From Lysobacterales bacterium (GTDB lineage Bacteria; Pseudomonadota; Gammaproteobacteria; Xanthomonadales; Rhodanobacteraceae), in assembly GCA_017305135.1 (NCBI GenBank), contig JAFKNA010000010.1, positions 62,001 to 126,000 on the forward strand: DNA of 64,000 bases, given 5' to 3'. Each line of letters starts with the position of its first letter. Positions within the stretch are counted from its first letter, which is position 1. The notes below the pieces were generated by a model. That model did no database searches. It was given only the letters and a program-made list of their open reading frames with translations, and had not been told where the DNA came from. Made by a program: the position numbers and the translations under genes. This document shows positions 37,170 through 45,486 of the stretch, one piece after another.

Positions 37170-38291
37170 CTATGCCGCTGGCGCGCGCCAGCGGCCGTCG
37201 CCGAGGCAGGCCTCGAGCGCCATGCGCCAGGGCGCCGGATCGAGTGCCCGCGCGGCGAGCCAGGCGGGATCGAACAGGGTCTCCGCATAGCGCTCGCCGC
37301 GGTCGCAGAGGAGGCTGACGATGCTGCCGGTCTCGCCCTGTTCGCGCATCGCCGCCGCAAGCTGCAGGCAGGCCACCAGGTTGGTCCCCGAGGAGCCGCC
37401 GTAGCGCTTGCCGAACATGTTGGCGAGTAGATCCATGGCGGCGATCGAGGCCGCGTCCGGCACCGGGCAGACCGCGTCGACCACGTCGAACAGGAAGCCC
37501 GGTTCCACGCAGGGCCGGCCGATTCCCTCGATCACTGTCGGCTGGCTGGCGCGGGCCTCGCGCGATCGGGTTTCCCAGCCGTGCACGAAGGCGCTGCCGG
37601 CGGGCTCGGCGACGCACAGCCGCGTCGGCAGGCGGCGGTAGCGGAGATAGCGGCCGATCGTTGCCGAGGTGCCGCCGGTGCCGGCGCCGCAGACGATCCA
37701 GGCCGGTTCCGGGTGCTCCTCGCGGGCGAGCTGGCCGATGATGGATTCGGCGATGTTGTTGTTGCCGCGCCAGTCGGTGGCGCGCTCGGCAAGGCCGAAC
37801 TGGTCGAGATGGCAGGCGCCCTGCGCGGCGTGCCAGGCAGCGCACGCGTGGACGGCGGCGGGATCCGCGACGAGGTCGCAATGTCCGCCGAGCGCCTCCA
37901 CGGCGCGGATCTTGGCCGGCGCGGTGCATTCGGGCATCACGGCGGTGAACTCCAGGCCCAGCAGGCGCGCGAACCAGGCCTCGGCGATCGCCGTGCTCCC
38001 CGAAGAGGCATCGACCACCGCCTGGCCTTCCTCGAGGTGCCCGTTGCAGAGCGCGTAGAGGTACAGCGAGCGCGCCAGGCGGTGCTTGAGGCTGCCGGTC
38101 GGGTGCGCGGCCTCGTCCTTGAAATAGAAGTCGATGCCGGGGAAGCCAGCGAACCCGATCTTGAGCAGGTGCGTGTCGGCGGACCGGGCGGCCTCCTGCT
38201 CGAGCTTCCGCAGGGCGCCGTGAACCCACTGCTGCGCCCTGGCGAGGCTTGGCGTGTGCAGGATGGCGGCGCGGCCGGCATCGTGTTTCAT
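37170..38291 (-). CDS. PLP-dependent cysteine synthase-family protein (Cds1-like L-cysteine desulfhydrase)
   Basis: A 373-residue fold-type II PLP enzyme. The lysine K69 lies in HPTGSLKHRLARSLYLY, closely like Cds1 of Mycobacterium, an L-cysteine desulfhydrase that releases H2S, pyruvate and ammonia. ASSGSTAIAEAWF binds the carboxylate and CGAGTGGTSATIGRY the PLP phosphate. It lacks the CysK tail. The ATG overlaps the stop of the upstream decarboxylase (ATGA), so the two form an operon behind an Fnr-type box. A role in anaerobic sulfide production is inferred. Confidence 0.8.
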   Translation of the reverse strand: MKHDAGRAAILHTPSLARAQQWVHGALRKLEQEAARSADTHLLKIGFAGFPGIDFYFKDEAAHPTGSLKHRLARSLYLYALCNGHLEEGQAVVDASSGSTAIAEAWFARLLGLEFTAVMPECTAPAKIRAVEALGGHCDLVADPAAVHACAAWHAAQGACHLDQFGLAERATDWRGNNNIAESIIGQLAREEHPEPAWIVCGAGTGGTSATIGRYLRYRRLPTRLCVAEPAGSAFVHGWETRSREARASQPTVIEGIGRPCVEPGFLFDVVDAVCPVPDAASIAAMDLLANMFGKRYGGSSGTNLVACLQLAAAMREQGETGSIVSLLCDRGERYAETLFDPAWLAARALDPAPWRMALEACLGDGRWRAPAA

Positions 38292-40225
38292 GCGGCGCGT
38301 TCCTCCCCGGCCAGCGTCGCGCCGACGCGCGCGAGATATTCGAAGTAGCGGTCAATGTAGCTGATGCCGTTCTCGTGATCGATCAGATACGGGTTCATCA
38401 GCGTGTGGCGGAGAATCAGGAGCGGCGCGCCATCGAGGTCTGGTTCGAGGCCCAGCGATTCCAGGATGCGGCAGGTCTCGGCCGCGCCGACCAGCTCCGG
38501 CCGCAGGGTGGTCACCGAGCCGAAGAACTCGCGCGTCTGCAGCGGCTGGCGCGGGTCGGCGCGCAGGCGATCGAACAGCCCGCGCATGAAGGCGTTGGCG
38601 TGGGCGAGCGAACGATTGGCGTGGGGATTGAGCGCCAGGCAGACCAGGTTGGTGTCCGGCTCGAACGGCACGCGCACGGCGAGGCGGCCGGCCTGTTCCT
38701 CCGCAAACGCCAGCGCGCGCGTGTAGAAGGCTTCCGCCGCGCGCACGGTGGCGCGGGTCAGGCGGCCGAAGTGGCGGTGGTCGAGCGGCAGCACCTCGTG
38801 GGCGACATAGACACCGGCCGCGGCCGCGCCCGACTTGGAGCCCTCCGGCACGAACTGGCCGAGGCCGCGGTAGCGCGTCATGTAGTCGGTCGGCGCGTTG
38901 CCGTGGAACACATAGTCGGCGCGCTCGGCGAGGAGCGCCACCGCGCGATGGTCGCGGCACACGAAGGCGCCGCTGCCGAAGGGCAGGTAGCCGAGCTTGT
39001 GCGGATCGACGGTCACCGAATCGGTGGCGCCGAGCGCGGCGAAGGCGGCGTGGAGTTCCGGCGAAGGGAAATACCTGAATTCCGCCGCCACCTCCTCGCG
39101 GGCTCGCAACGAGCCATCCTCGTTGCGGAACAGGGTGGCCAGGTATCCGCCCCAGGCGGCGTCCACGTGCACCGCGAAGTCGAGGCCGGCGGCGCGGCTC
39201 GCTTCGCGCGCGGCGAGGATGCCGTCGATGGGATCGACCGTGCCGTACTCGGTGCTGCCGAGGACGCCGACCACCATCAGCACCGGCTGGCGTTCGCGCG
39301 CGCAGCGTGCGAGGCGTTCGGCGAGGGCATCGACGTCCATGCGCATGCCTCGGGTCGGCACGAGCTGGAGCTGGTCGCGGCCAAGCCCGAGCAGCTTCAG
39401 GCCCTTGCTCCAGGAGTAATGCGCCGTGACCGGGGCCAGCACCTGCGGCGGCCCAAGCTCCGGATGGGCCGCGAAGAAGCCCGCCAGGCCAAGCTGCTCG
39501 ATCCGCGCCGCCTCGACTTTCGCCAGCCAGCGCCTCCCCTCGGCCGGCGGCTGCGCGGCCAGCCAGCCCTGCCAGGCTTCGATCAGCGCGATCACCTGCG
39601 GCTGGGGCAGGTTGAAGGCCGTCCAGTCGTCGGGCGGCAGCGCCAGTTCCGGCACGCCGGCCGCGCGCAGCGCCACCGGAAACGCCTTCAGCGCGAGGGC
39701 GAGGCGGAGCGCCTGGAAATTGGCCAGCGTGCCGCCGGAAGTGAGGTGCCCGAACGCGCAGGCCGGATCGGCCGGATCGTGCGGATAGCCCAGCATCCGC
39801 GCGAGTTGCAGCCCGACCTTCACCTCCATGTCGACGGTGACCGGCGCCGAGTCCTCGCTGACGTTGTTGGGGTTGTAGGGCAGGGCCAGCATCTGCGCGG
39901 CGAGGCCCGGCAGCAGCAGGTCCGAAGCCATGTGGCCGATGTAGCGCGGGCTGTGGAACGGCACCGACTTCTTCAGCGCCGCCGACAGCCGGTGCAGTTC
40001 GCGGCGCATGCGCGCCTCGAAGGCCAGGTAGTCCGGGTGCAGCGCCGCCGCGGTGCCGATCGCCGGCGGGTCGTCGGGATGGAAGTTGCGCCGCCAGTAG
40101 ACGTGGTCGCGCTGGAACTCGGTGGTCAGCCGTTCCAGCAGGGCATCGTTCTCGCCGTAGGGGCCGAGGAAGCAGGCGTCGATGACGGGATCGTGGGGAG
40201 GGTGGGCGCGATCGGGACGGGACAC
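38288..40225 (-). CDS. Group II PLP-dependent amino acid decarboxylase
   Basis: A protein of about 645 residues in the glutamate/aromatic/diaminobutyrate decarboxylase superfamily. GHLTSGGTLANFQALRLA, VHVDAAWGG and the PLP lysine in SVTVDPHKLGYLPFGSG are intact. It has an extra N-terminal segment (EFQRDHVYWRRNFHPDDPP) and is longer than ordinary GadB (466), as in PanP-like or large decarboxylases. No ATG is available; I used GTG 40225, with GTG 40237 also possible. The first in-frame ATG overlaps the Fnr-type box, so it is not the start. Substrate not predictable: aspartate, glutamate and cysteine sulfinate are all possible. Confidence 0.82.
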   Translation of the reverse strand: MSRPDRAHPPHDPVIDACFLGPYGENDALLERLTTEFQRDHVYWRRNFHPDDPPAIGTAAALHPDYLAFEARMRRELHRLSAALKKSVPFHSPRYIGHMASDLLLPGLAAQMLALPYNPNNVSEDSAPVTVDMEVKVGLQLARMLGYPHDPADPACAFGHLTSGGTLANFQALRLALALKAFPVALRAAGVPELALPPDDWTAFNLPQPQVIALIEAWQGWLAAQPPAEGRRWLAKVEAARIEQLGLAGFFAAHPELGPPQVLAPVTAHYSWSKGLKLLGLGRDQLQLVPTRGMRMDVDALAERLARCARERQPVLMVVGVLGSTEYGTVDPIDGILAAREASRAAGLDFAVHVDAAWGGYLATLFRNEDGSLRAREEVAAEFRYFPSPELHAAFAALGATDSVTVDPHKLGYLPFGSGAFVCRDHRAVALLAERADYVFHGNAPTDYMTRYRGLGQFVPEGSKSGAAAAGVYVAHEVLPLDHRHFGRLTRATVRAAEAFYTRALAFAEEQAGRLAVRVPFEPDTNLVCLALNPHANRSLAHANAFMRGLFDRLRADPRQPLQTREFFGSVTTLRPELVGAAETCRILESLGLEPDLDGAPLLILRHTLMNPYLIDHENGISYIDRYFEYLARVGATLAGEERAA

Positions 40226-40280
40226 GGCAGGCGGCACAGGAAGGATGGCATGAGCATGCCTTCCGGGTGCACCGCCTGCG

Positions 40281-40294
40281 CTGATCCACATCAA
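40281..40294 (-). promoter_or_regulatory. Fnr-type box upstream of the decarboxylase operon
   Basis: On the minus strand TTGATGTGGATCAG, one mismatch from consensus, centred 62 nt before the chosen GTG start. Confidence 0.6.
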
Positions 40295-40380
40295 TGCATG
40301 CGGCGCCACCGCACCGCAACAGCGATGCAATGGCCGGTAGTCAAAAGCCCAGGCGGTGCGCTACTACCGGCGGTCCCGTT

Positions 40381-40404
40381 GTAGGAGCGACCTTGGTCGC
40401 AACC
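40381..40404. repeat. GTAGGAGCGACC REP element
   Basis: GTAGGAGCGACCTTGGTCGC has the GTAG head and the hairpin GCGACC-TT-GGTCGC. It lies between the decarboxylase promoter and the end of fnr. Confidence 0.75.
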
Positions 40405-40457
40405 GAGCTTCATGCCCTGGCGCGGGTCGGCCGCGCGCGCGGCCGCGCCACGCAGTC

Positions 40458-41213
40458 TCAGCGCTGCAGGATCGGCCGCGCCAGCTCGAACAGCTCCGCC
40501 GGTCTGGCAATGGCGACGTCGCGCCCGTCGACGCGGATCAGGCCCTGGTCCTGGAAGCGGCGCAGCACGCGGCTGACGGTTTCCGCGGCGAGGCGCAGGT
40601 AATTGGCGATGTCGCCGCGCGACATGGCCAGGTGCAGGGCTTCGGCGGGGAAGCCGCGCTCGGCGTAGCGCCGTCCGAGGCCGATCAGGAACGCGGCCAG
40701 GCGCTCGTCGGCCGAGTAGTCGCCGGCGAGCAGGGCGGCGTTGCCGATATCCTTGCTGAGCCGGCGGAAGAGTTCCTGCTGGATGCCGGGAACCCGCGTC
40801 GACAGGGTCGCCAGTGCCGGGAACGAGAAGCGGCAGACCTCGACCGTATCGAGCGCCACCGCGTCGCAGGGGTAGGCTTCCGGGTGGATGGCATTGAGGC
40901 CGACCAGCTCGCCCGGCAGGTAGAAGCCGAGCACCAGCTCGCGCCCTTCGATGTCGACCAGGCGCGTCTTCACCGTGCCCTGGCGCACCGCATAGATGGC
41001 GCCGAAGCGCTCGCCGGTGCGGAAGATCGCCTCGCCCGGCCGGTAGTTGCCGACGTGTTCGACCAGGCAGTGCAGCTCGCGCAGCGCGATCTTGTCGACG
41101 CCGCGCGCGGTGCACACCGAGCCGAAGGCGCAGGTCGAGCAGAACGCCTGCTCGTCGCCGTCGTCGACGATCGGGTTCGGTATCACGCGCCCGTGCGATG
41201 TCACGTAGCCCAT
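40458..41213 (-). CDS. fnr: Fnr/Anr-type oxygen-sensing transcription regulator
   Basis: A 251-residue CRP/FNR-family regulator. Three cysteines in FCSTCAFGSVC (C25, C28, C34; C-x2-C-x5-C spacing as in E. coli Fnr) and C116 in AYPCDAVALD make the oxygen-labile [4Fe-4S] site. A cyclic-nucleotide-like beta roll and dimer helix follow; the recognition helix in RLAAETVSRVLRRF has E211, S214 and R215, which read TTGAT half-sites. It is 25 bp after hemN, too close for a separate promoter, so it should share the perfect box at 42662 and regulate itself. Eight matching boxes are in this window. Confidence 0.95.
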   Translation of the reverse strand: MGYVTSHGRVIPNPIVDDGDEQAFCSTCAFGSVCTARGVDKIALRELHCLVEHVGNYRPGEAIFRTGERFGAIYAVRQGTVKTRLVDIEGRELVLGFYLPGELVGLNAIHPEAYPCDAVALDTVEVCRFSFPALATLSTRVPGIQQELFRRLSKDIGNAALLAGDYSADERLAAFLIGLGRRYAERGFPAEALHLAMSRGDIANYLRLAAETVSRVLRRFQDQGLIRVDGRDVAIARPAELFELARPILQR

Positions 41214-41238
41214 GCCGGGCTGCCCTCCGTCCCGCGGA

Positions 41239-42627
41239 TCAGACTGCGCGCGAATAGCGACGATCGGGCGTGTCCACGTAGGCGTCGAAGCACATGGCGA
41301 TGTTGCGCAGCAGGTACTGGCCGCGCGCGGTGACCGCGATGCGCTCCGGCGAGCACGTGACCAGGCCGTCTCCCTCGAGCGGGCGCAGGCGATCGAGTGA
41401 ACGCTGGAAATAACGGTCGAATTCTACAAGATGTCGCGCCTCGAAGGCGGGAACGTCGAGCGCGCCGTCGCACATCAGGCGCTGGATGAGGTCGGCGCGC
41501 AGCAGGTCGTCGCCGGTCAGGGAAAGGCCGCGAGCGATCGGCAGGCGGCCGTTGTCGAGCGCGGCGTAGTAGCCGGTGAGATCCTTCGCGTTCTGGCTGA
41601 AGCTGCCGCCGACATGGCTGATCGCGCTCATGCCGAGCCCGATCAGGTCGCAGCGGGCGTGGGTGGAATATCCCTGGAAATTGCGCTGCAGGGTGCCGGC
41701 CTCGGCGGCCTTGACAAGGTCGTCGTGGGGCAGGGCGAAATGGTCGACGCCGACGTAGCGGTAGCCCGCATCGGTGAGCCGCTCCACCGCCAGTTGCAGC
41801 AGTCCCAGGCGGGTCCGGGCGTCGGGCAGGTCGAACTTGTCGATCTGCTTCTGCGCCTTGAAGAGGTCCGGCAGGTGCGCGTAGCCGTAGGCGGCGATGC
41901 GGTCGGGGCGCAGTTCGATGACTTGCTCCAGGGTCCGTTCGAAGGAGGCCTCGTTCTGCTTCGGCAGGCCGTAGATGAGGTCGAGATTGATCGAGCGAAT
42001 GCCCGCCGCGCGCGCGCCGTCCATCACCTCGCGGGTTTCCGCCACGCTCTGGATGCGGTTGACCGCCTGCTGCACCTCGGGGTCGAAATCCTGCACGCCG
42101 ATCGAGATGCGGTTGATGCCGGCTGCGGCGATCCGCCGCACGTATTCGCCATCGCAGAAGCGCGGATCGAGCTCGGCGCCGAACTCGCGCGCCGGGTCGC
42201 GGCTGAACGAGAAATGCCGCGCCAGGGTCTCGATCAGCTCGACCAGCTGGTCGGCATCGAGGAAGTTCGGCGTGCCGCCGCCGAAATGGAGCTGGGCGAG
42301 GCCGCGGTCGCGGTCGAACAGCGCCGAGACCTGCTCGATCTCGCGGTACAGGCGAGCCAGATAGCTGCCGGCGCGGCTCCTGTCGCGGGTGATGATGCGC
42401 GCACAGCCGCAGTAGAAGCAGGGCGACAGGCAGAACGGGATGTGGATGTAGGCCGACAGATCACGCGGGATCGGGTCCTGGTTGGACGTCTGGATGGCCG
42501 CGCGCAGTTCCGCCTCGCCGAAGTCTGGGCGGAAGTGCGGGGCGGTCGGATAAGAGGTGTAGCGCGGGCCGTTGACGTCGTACTTAGCGATCAGCGCGCG
42601 GTCGAACTGGGCGATGTGGGTGTCCAT
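41239..42627 (-). CDS. hemN: Oxygen-independent coproporphyrinogen III oxidase HemN
   Basis: A 462-residue radical-SAM enzyme that decarboxylates coproporphyrinogen III without oxygen. The cluster motif is CLSPCFYCGC (C66, C70, C73, with the HemN-specific C75). Other marks are LHFGGGTPNFLD, GINRISIGVQDFDPEVQQAV, SINLDLIYGLPKQ and the YRYVGVDHFALP region. The N-terminal ENGPRYTSYPTA-like stretch (DVNGPRYTSYPTAPHF) separates true HemN from HemW. Start ATG 42627, 41 nt from a perfect Fnr box. First gene of a hemN-fnr operon. Confidence 0.96.
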   Translation of the reverse strand: MDTHIAQFDRALIAKYDVNGPRYTSYPTAPHFRPDFGEAELRAAIQTSNQDPIPRDLSAYIHIPFCLSPCFYCGCARIITRDRSRAGSYLARLYREIEQVSALFDRDRGLAQLHFGGGTPNFLDADQLVELIETLARHFSFSRDPAREFGAELDPRFCDGEYVRRIAAAGINRISIGVQDFDPEVQQAVNRIQSVAETREVMDGARAAGIRSINLDLIYGLPKQNEASFERTLEQVIELRPDRIAAYGYAHLPDLFKAQKQIDKFDLPDARTRLGLLQLAVERLTDAGYRYVGVDHFALPHDDLVKAAEAGTLQRNFQGYSTHARCDLIGLGMSAISHVGGSFSQNAKDLTGYYAALDNGRLPIARGLSLTGDDLLRADLIQRLMCDGALDVPAFEARHLVEFDRYFQRSLDRLRPLEGDGLVTCSPERIAVTARGQYLLRNIAMCFDAYVDTPDRRYSRAV

Positions 42628-42661
42628 GGGAAGATCGTGGATTGGCCGGCGATTCAGTGCC

Positions 42662-42675
42662 TTGATGCCGATCAA
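42662..42675 (-). promoter_or_regulatory. Perfect Fnr-type box upstream of hemN-fnr
   Basis: TTGATGCCGATCAA matches the consensus in every defined position and is symmetric. Centred 41 nt before the hemN start. Confidence 0.8.
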
Positions 42676-42743
42676 GGGGAGCCGGGATTCGTGATTCGTG
42701 ATTCGAAAGAGCGGGGTCGCCGGCGCCGGCACGCACCCTCCCC

Positions 42744-42769
42744 GGGAGCGGCCGAGCACCAGCTCGACC
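42744..42769. repeat. GGCCGAGC palindrome copy between hemN and the SMUG1-like gene
   Basis: GGGAGCGGCCGAGCACCAGC followed by TCGACC differs at two positions from the arm at 9477. Short GTGATTC repeats precede it at about 42691-42705. Confidence 0.7.
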
Positions 42770-42885
42770 TTCTTCTGCATTTCCAGGCGCGGCGCGGCTG
42801 CTCAGGGGACGAAGCTCCGCCGTCGTGCTGTGGGCGGGACGGGTGCGGTAGTCTGGTGGGTGGTTCTTCGATTTCGTATCTGCCC

Positions 42886-43620
42886 GTGTCCGAAGCCGCA
42901 TCCCTCGCCCGCATCGCCAGGAAGCTCGGCCGTGAGCTCGATCGCCTGGAATGGACCACGCCGAGCCACGTCTACAACCCGCTGGACTACGCCTGGGACG
43001 GCTATGGCGAATACCTGCGCCGCTTCGGCGACGGCGCAGGCCGCGTGCTGCTGGTCGGCATGAATCCGGGGCCTTGGGGCATGGCGCAGACCGGCGTTCC
43101 GTTCGGTTCCGTCGGCATGGTGCGCGACTGGTTCCGAATGGAACCCGCGCTTGCCCACCAACTCCCCATGCAGCACGAGAAATACCCGATCCTCGGCATG
43201 TACTGCCATCGCGACGAGGGCAGCGGCAAGCGGCTATGGGGATGGGCGCGGGAGCGTTTCGGCACACCCGAAGGCTTCTTCGAGCGCTTCTTCGTCTGGA
43301 ACTACTGTCCGCTGCTGTTCATCGGCAAGGGTCGGAACATGATTCCCTCCCAGCTCCGCGCCGCCGAGACCGCTGCACTCGGGGCCCTGTGCGACCACGC
43401 CCTGGAGCGCGCGATCCACGTCCTGCATCCGGCGGCGGTGGTTGGCATCGGCCGTTTCGCGGAGCAGCGATTGCAGCGCGTCGTCGGCGAGCGCATGGCG
43501 GTGACCTACCTGCCGCATCCGAGCCCCGCCAGTCCCGCCGCCAACCGCGACTGGCCGGCCATGGCCGATGCGGCCCTGGCGCCGTGGCTGCCTGTCCGCG
43601 AGCGCGCCGGAAAGGCTTGA
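42886..43620 (+). CDS. SMUG1-like single-strand-selective uracil-DNA glycosylase
   Basis: A 244-residue protein of uracil-DNA glycosylase superfamily family 3. The catalytic motif LVGMNPGPWGMAQTGVPFGS and the second motif TYLPHPSPASPAANRDW match SMUG1, which removes uracil, hydroxymethyluracil and, in bacterial members, xanthine from DNA. Start taken at GTG 42886, just ahead of the first conserved residues; the frame remains open upstream. It stands divergent from hemN, and the neighbouring AAG glycosylase is convergent with it. Confidence 0.9.
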   Translation: MSEAASLARIARKLGRELDRLEWTTPSHVYNPLDYAWDGYGEYLRRFGDGAGRVLLVGMNPGPWGMAQTGVPFGSVGMVRDWFRMEPALAHQLPMQHEKYPILGMYCHRDEGSGKRLWGWARERFGTPEGFFERFFVWNYCPLLFIGKGRNMIPSQLRAAETAALGALCDHALERAIHVLHPAAVVGIGRFAEQRLQRVVGERMAVTYLPHPSPASPAANRDWPAMADAALAPWLPVRERAGKA

Positions 43621-43752
43621 ACCACAGAAAGTACGGGAAAGTCCGTGGGCGGTGCCAACGATGGCGGGGTTTCCGATCGTCATCCTGGCGAAAGCCGGGA
43701 TGCATCCTGATTCCCTGCACGAGGAGTCCGCAGCCACCCGCTCGCCCCGGCG

Positions 43753-44412
43753 CTACTTCTTCGAAATGTACCGGTTGCCCTCGATATAGAAGCGCAACGG
43801 CTTTTCCGCCCATTCGCCGGCGTAGTCCACGCCGATGCGCGGGCGCGCCACGATCCCGAACGGCTCCTCCTGCGGCGGGTGCGCGATGTAGAGCGTGTCG
43901 CTGAGGAGATCGTGGCCGTAGTCTGCCAGGTCGATGCCCATCGCCTTGCACAGGCGCCCCGGCCCGCTGGCGCTCACCGCGAGGTTGGCCACCGGCTCCA
44001 GCGCGCGCAGCAGCACCGCGGTGCCGTGTCCTTCGGGTTCGGTCACCACGTTCATGCAATGGTGCATGCCGTAGATGAGGTAGACGTAGACGTGCCCGGG
44101 TGGCCCGAACATCGCGCGCGTGCGTGCGGTGCGGCCGCGCGAGGTGTGCGCGGCGAGGTCATGCGGACCGAGGTAGGCTTCCACCTCGACGATGCGTCCG
44201 ATGCGGCGTTCGCCCTCGACGTTGTGCACCAGCCACTTGCCGAGCAGTTCGCGGGCGACGAGCTGGGTGTCGCGGTCGTAGAAGCGGCGCGGCAGCTTGC
44301 GCAGGCGCGAAGGAATGCGCAGGGTGGGCGTGGCCGGCACGAGCGCCCGGCCATGGCGTGGCAAGCGGGTTCCGCCATTATCTGGCGGAGTGGATCGGGA
44401 ATCATCGGCCAT
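43753..44412 (-). CDS. AAG/MPG-type 3-methyladenine DNA glycosylase
   Basis: A 219-residue enzyme of the alkyladenine glycosylase family, which removes 3-methyladenine, hypoxanthine and ethenoadenine. Key segments: LARELLGKWLVHNVEG, GRIVEVEAYLGPHDLAAHTS (catalytic Glu in VEVEAY), HVYVYLIYGMHHCMNVVTEP and ASGPGRLCKAMGI. The ATG at 44412 gives a 36-residue lead before the first conserved block; starts upstream overlap the neighbouring divergent gene. It is rare in some proteobacterial groups and common in others. Confidence 0.93.
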   Translation of the reverse strand: MADDSRSTPPDNGGTRLPRHGRALVPATPTLRIPSRLRKLPRRFYDRDTQLVARELLGKWLVHNVEGERRIGRIVEVEAYLGPHDLAAHTSRGRTARTRAMFGPPGHVYVYLIYGMHHCMNVVTEPEGHGTAVLLRALEPVANLAVSASGPGRLCKAMGIDLADYGHDLLSDTLYIAHPPQEEPFGIVARPRIGVDYAGEWAEKPLRFYIEGNRYISKK

Positions 44413-44452
44413 CCCGCGAGTATCGCCGATCGCCCCCGGAGGGAAACAAGCG

Positions 44453-45427
44453 ATGCCCATGATCAACCCGCCGGAACCATCCAGCCAGCGGCGCCGCCTC
44501 GGTCGCTCGCGGGCCTACACCGGGGCGGACCTGCCGAAGCGCCTGCTGGCTTGGCATGCGCCGCGCGCCAACCGCTGGGAATACTTCGCCGTCGAATGCG
44601 GGGCGCTGCGGGTGGAATGGCTCGGCGCCGACGGCATCCGCAGCGAATCGTTCCCCGCCGGCAGCGGGCGGTGGATTCCTCCGGGCACGCGCTGGCGCGT
44701 GGCCGGGTTGGCGGCGGACACCCGGTTCGTGCTGGAGATCCATGCCGACGAGGCGACGCCCGCCGCCGCGCCGCAGGCGCTGCGCGCCGCGCTGCTGGAC
44801 GAGGCGCCGCAGATGCGCGTCGGCAACGGCCGCGAATTGGCGAGCGCGCTGGAAACGCTGGAGCCCGGCGGGCGCTGCCTCATCCACGCGGAGTTCGACA
44901 TCGCGCCCGCAATCGCCGACGCGGTACGGGAGCACGCCTTCCGTCTGTGCTGGCATCCGCTGCAGGCCGGCGAGGATGGCTGGGTGACGCTGGTCGCGCG
45001 GTTGGCGGCTCCGATCGGGCTCGCGGAATACCTCGCCCGCGACCACGCCGTCATCGAGGCGGCGCTGGCGCGCGCGCTGCGCGGCGCGCCGGAGGGCGAG
45101 CGCTGGCTGCGCAACGCGCTCGGGCGGCACCTCGTGATCGAGGAGGAGCTGCTGTTCCCGCCGTGGCTCGCCGCCGGCGGCAACCCGGGCTGGGTGCGTG
45201 GCCTCTGCAACGAGCACCGACACCTGCGTCGGGCCATCGAGCACCTCGATGACCCGGTCGCCCGCCGTCGCTTCCTGCTGCTGCTCGACGGCCACGACGA
45301 GAAGGAGGAGCAGATCGTCTATCCGGACCTCGTGGCGCGGCTGGGGAATGCGGTCGAGGGATTGTTGCGGCAGGTAATGGTGGAAGGGCTGAGGGCTGAG
45401 GGCTGGCACCAGCTTGCAGCGGATTGA
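44453..45427 (+). CDS. Cupin-DUF2249-hemerythrin three-domain protein
   Basis: A 324-residue protein. An N-terminal cupin-like beta region (about 20-110: EYFAVECGALRVEWLG, RWIPPGTRWRVAGL) is followed by a DUF2249-like domain (about 120-185: SALETLEPGGRCLIHAEFDI) and a hemerythrin HHE bundle (about 190-320) with ligands in YLARDHAVIEAAL, GRHLVIEEELLFP, NEHRHLRRAIEH and GHDEKEEQIVYP. Such di-iron proteins sense or buffer O2/NO or repair nitrosylated iron centres. ATG 44453 lies 10 nt after GGAGG; ATG 44459 is also possible. The last codons (GLRAEGW) are encoded by a GGGCTGA repeat array. Confidence 0.75.
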   Translation: MPMINPPEPSSQRRRLGRSRAYTGADLPKRLLAWHAPRANRWEYFAVECGALRVEWLGADGIRSESFPAGSGRWIPPGTRWRVAGLAADTRFVLEIHADEATPAAAPQALRAALLDEAPQMRVGNGRELASALETLEPGGRCLIHAEFDIAPAIADAVREHAFRLCWHPLQAGEDGWVTLVARLAAPIGLAEYLARDHAVIEAALARALRGAPEGERWLRNALGRHLVIEEELLFPPWLAAGGNPGWVRGLCNEHRHLRRAIEHLDDPVARRRFLLLLDGHDEKEEQIVYPDLVARLGNAVEGLLRQVMVEGLRAEGWHQLAAD

Positions 45428-45486
45428 CGGACCGGGCGCCCGACCTCCGCGAATCTCGTCGGGTTGGGCCTCCCCAACCCCCACCC

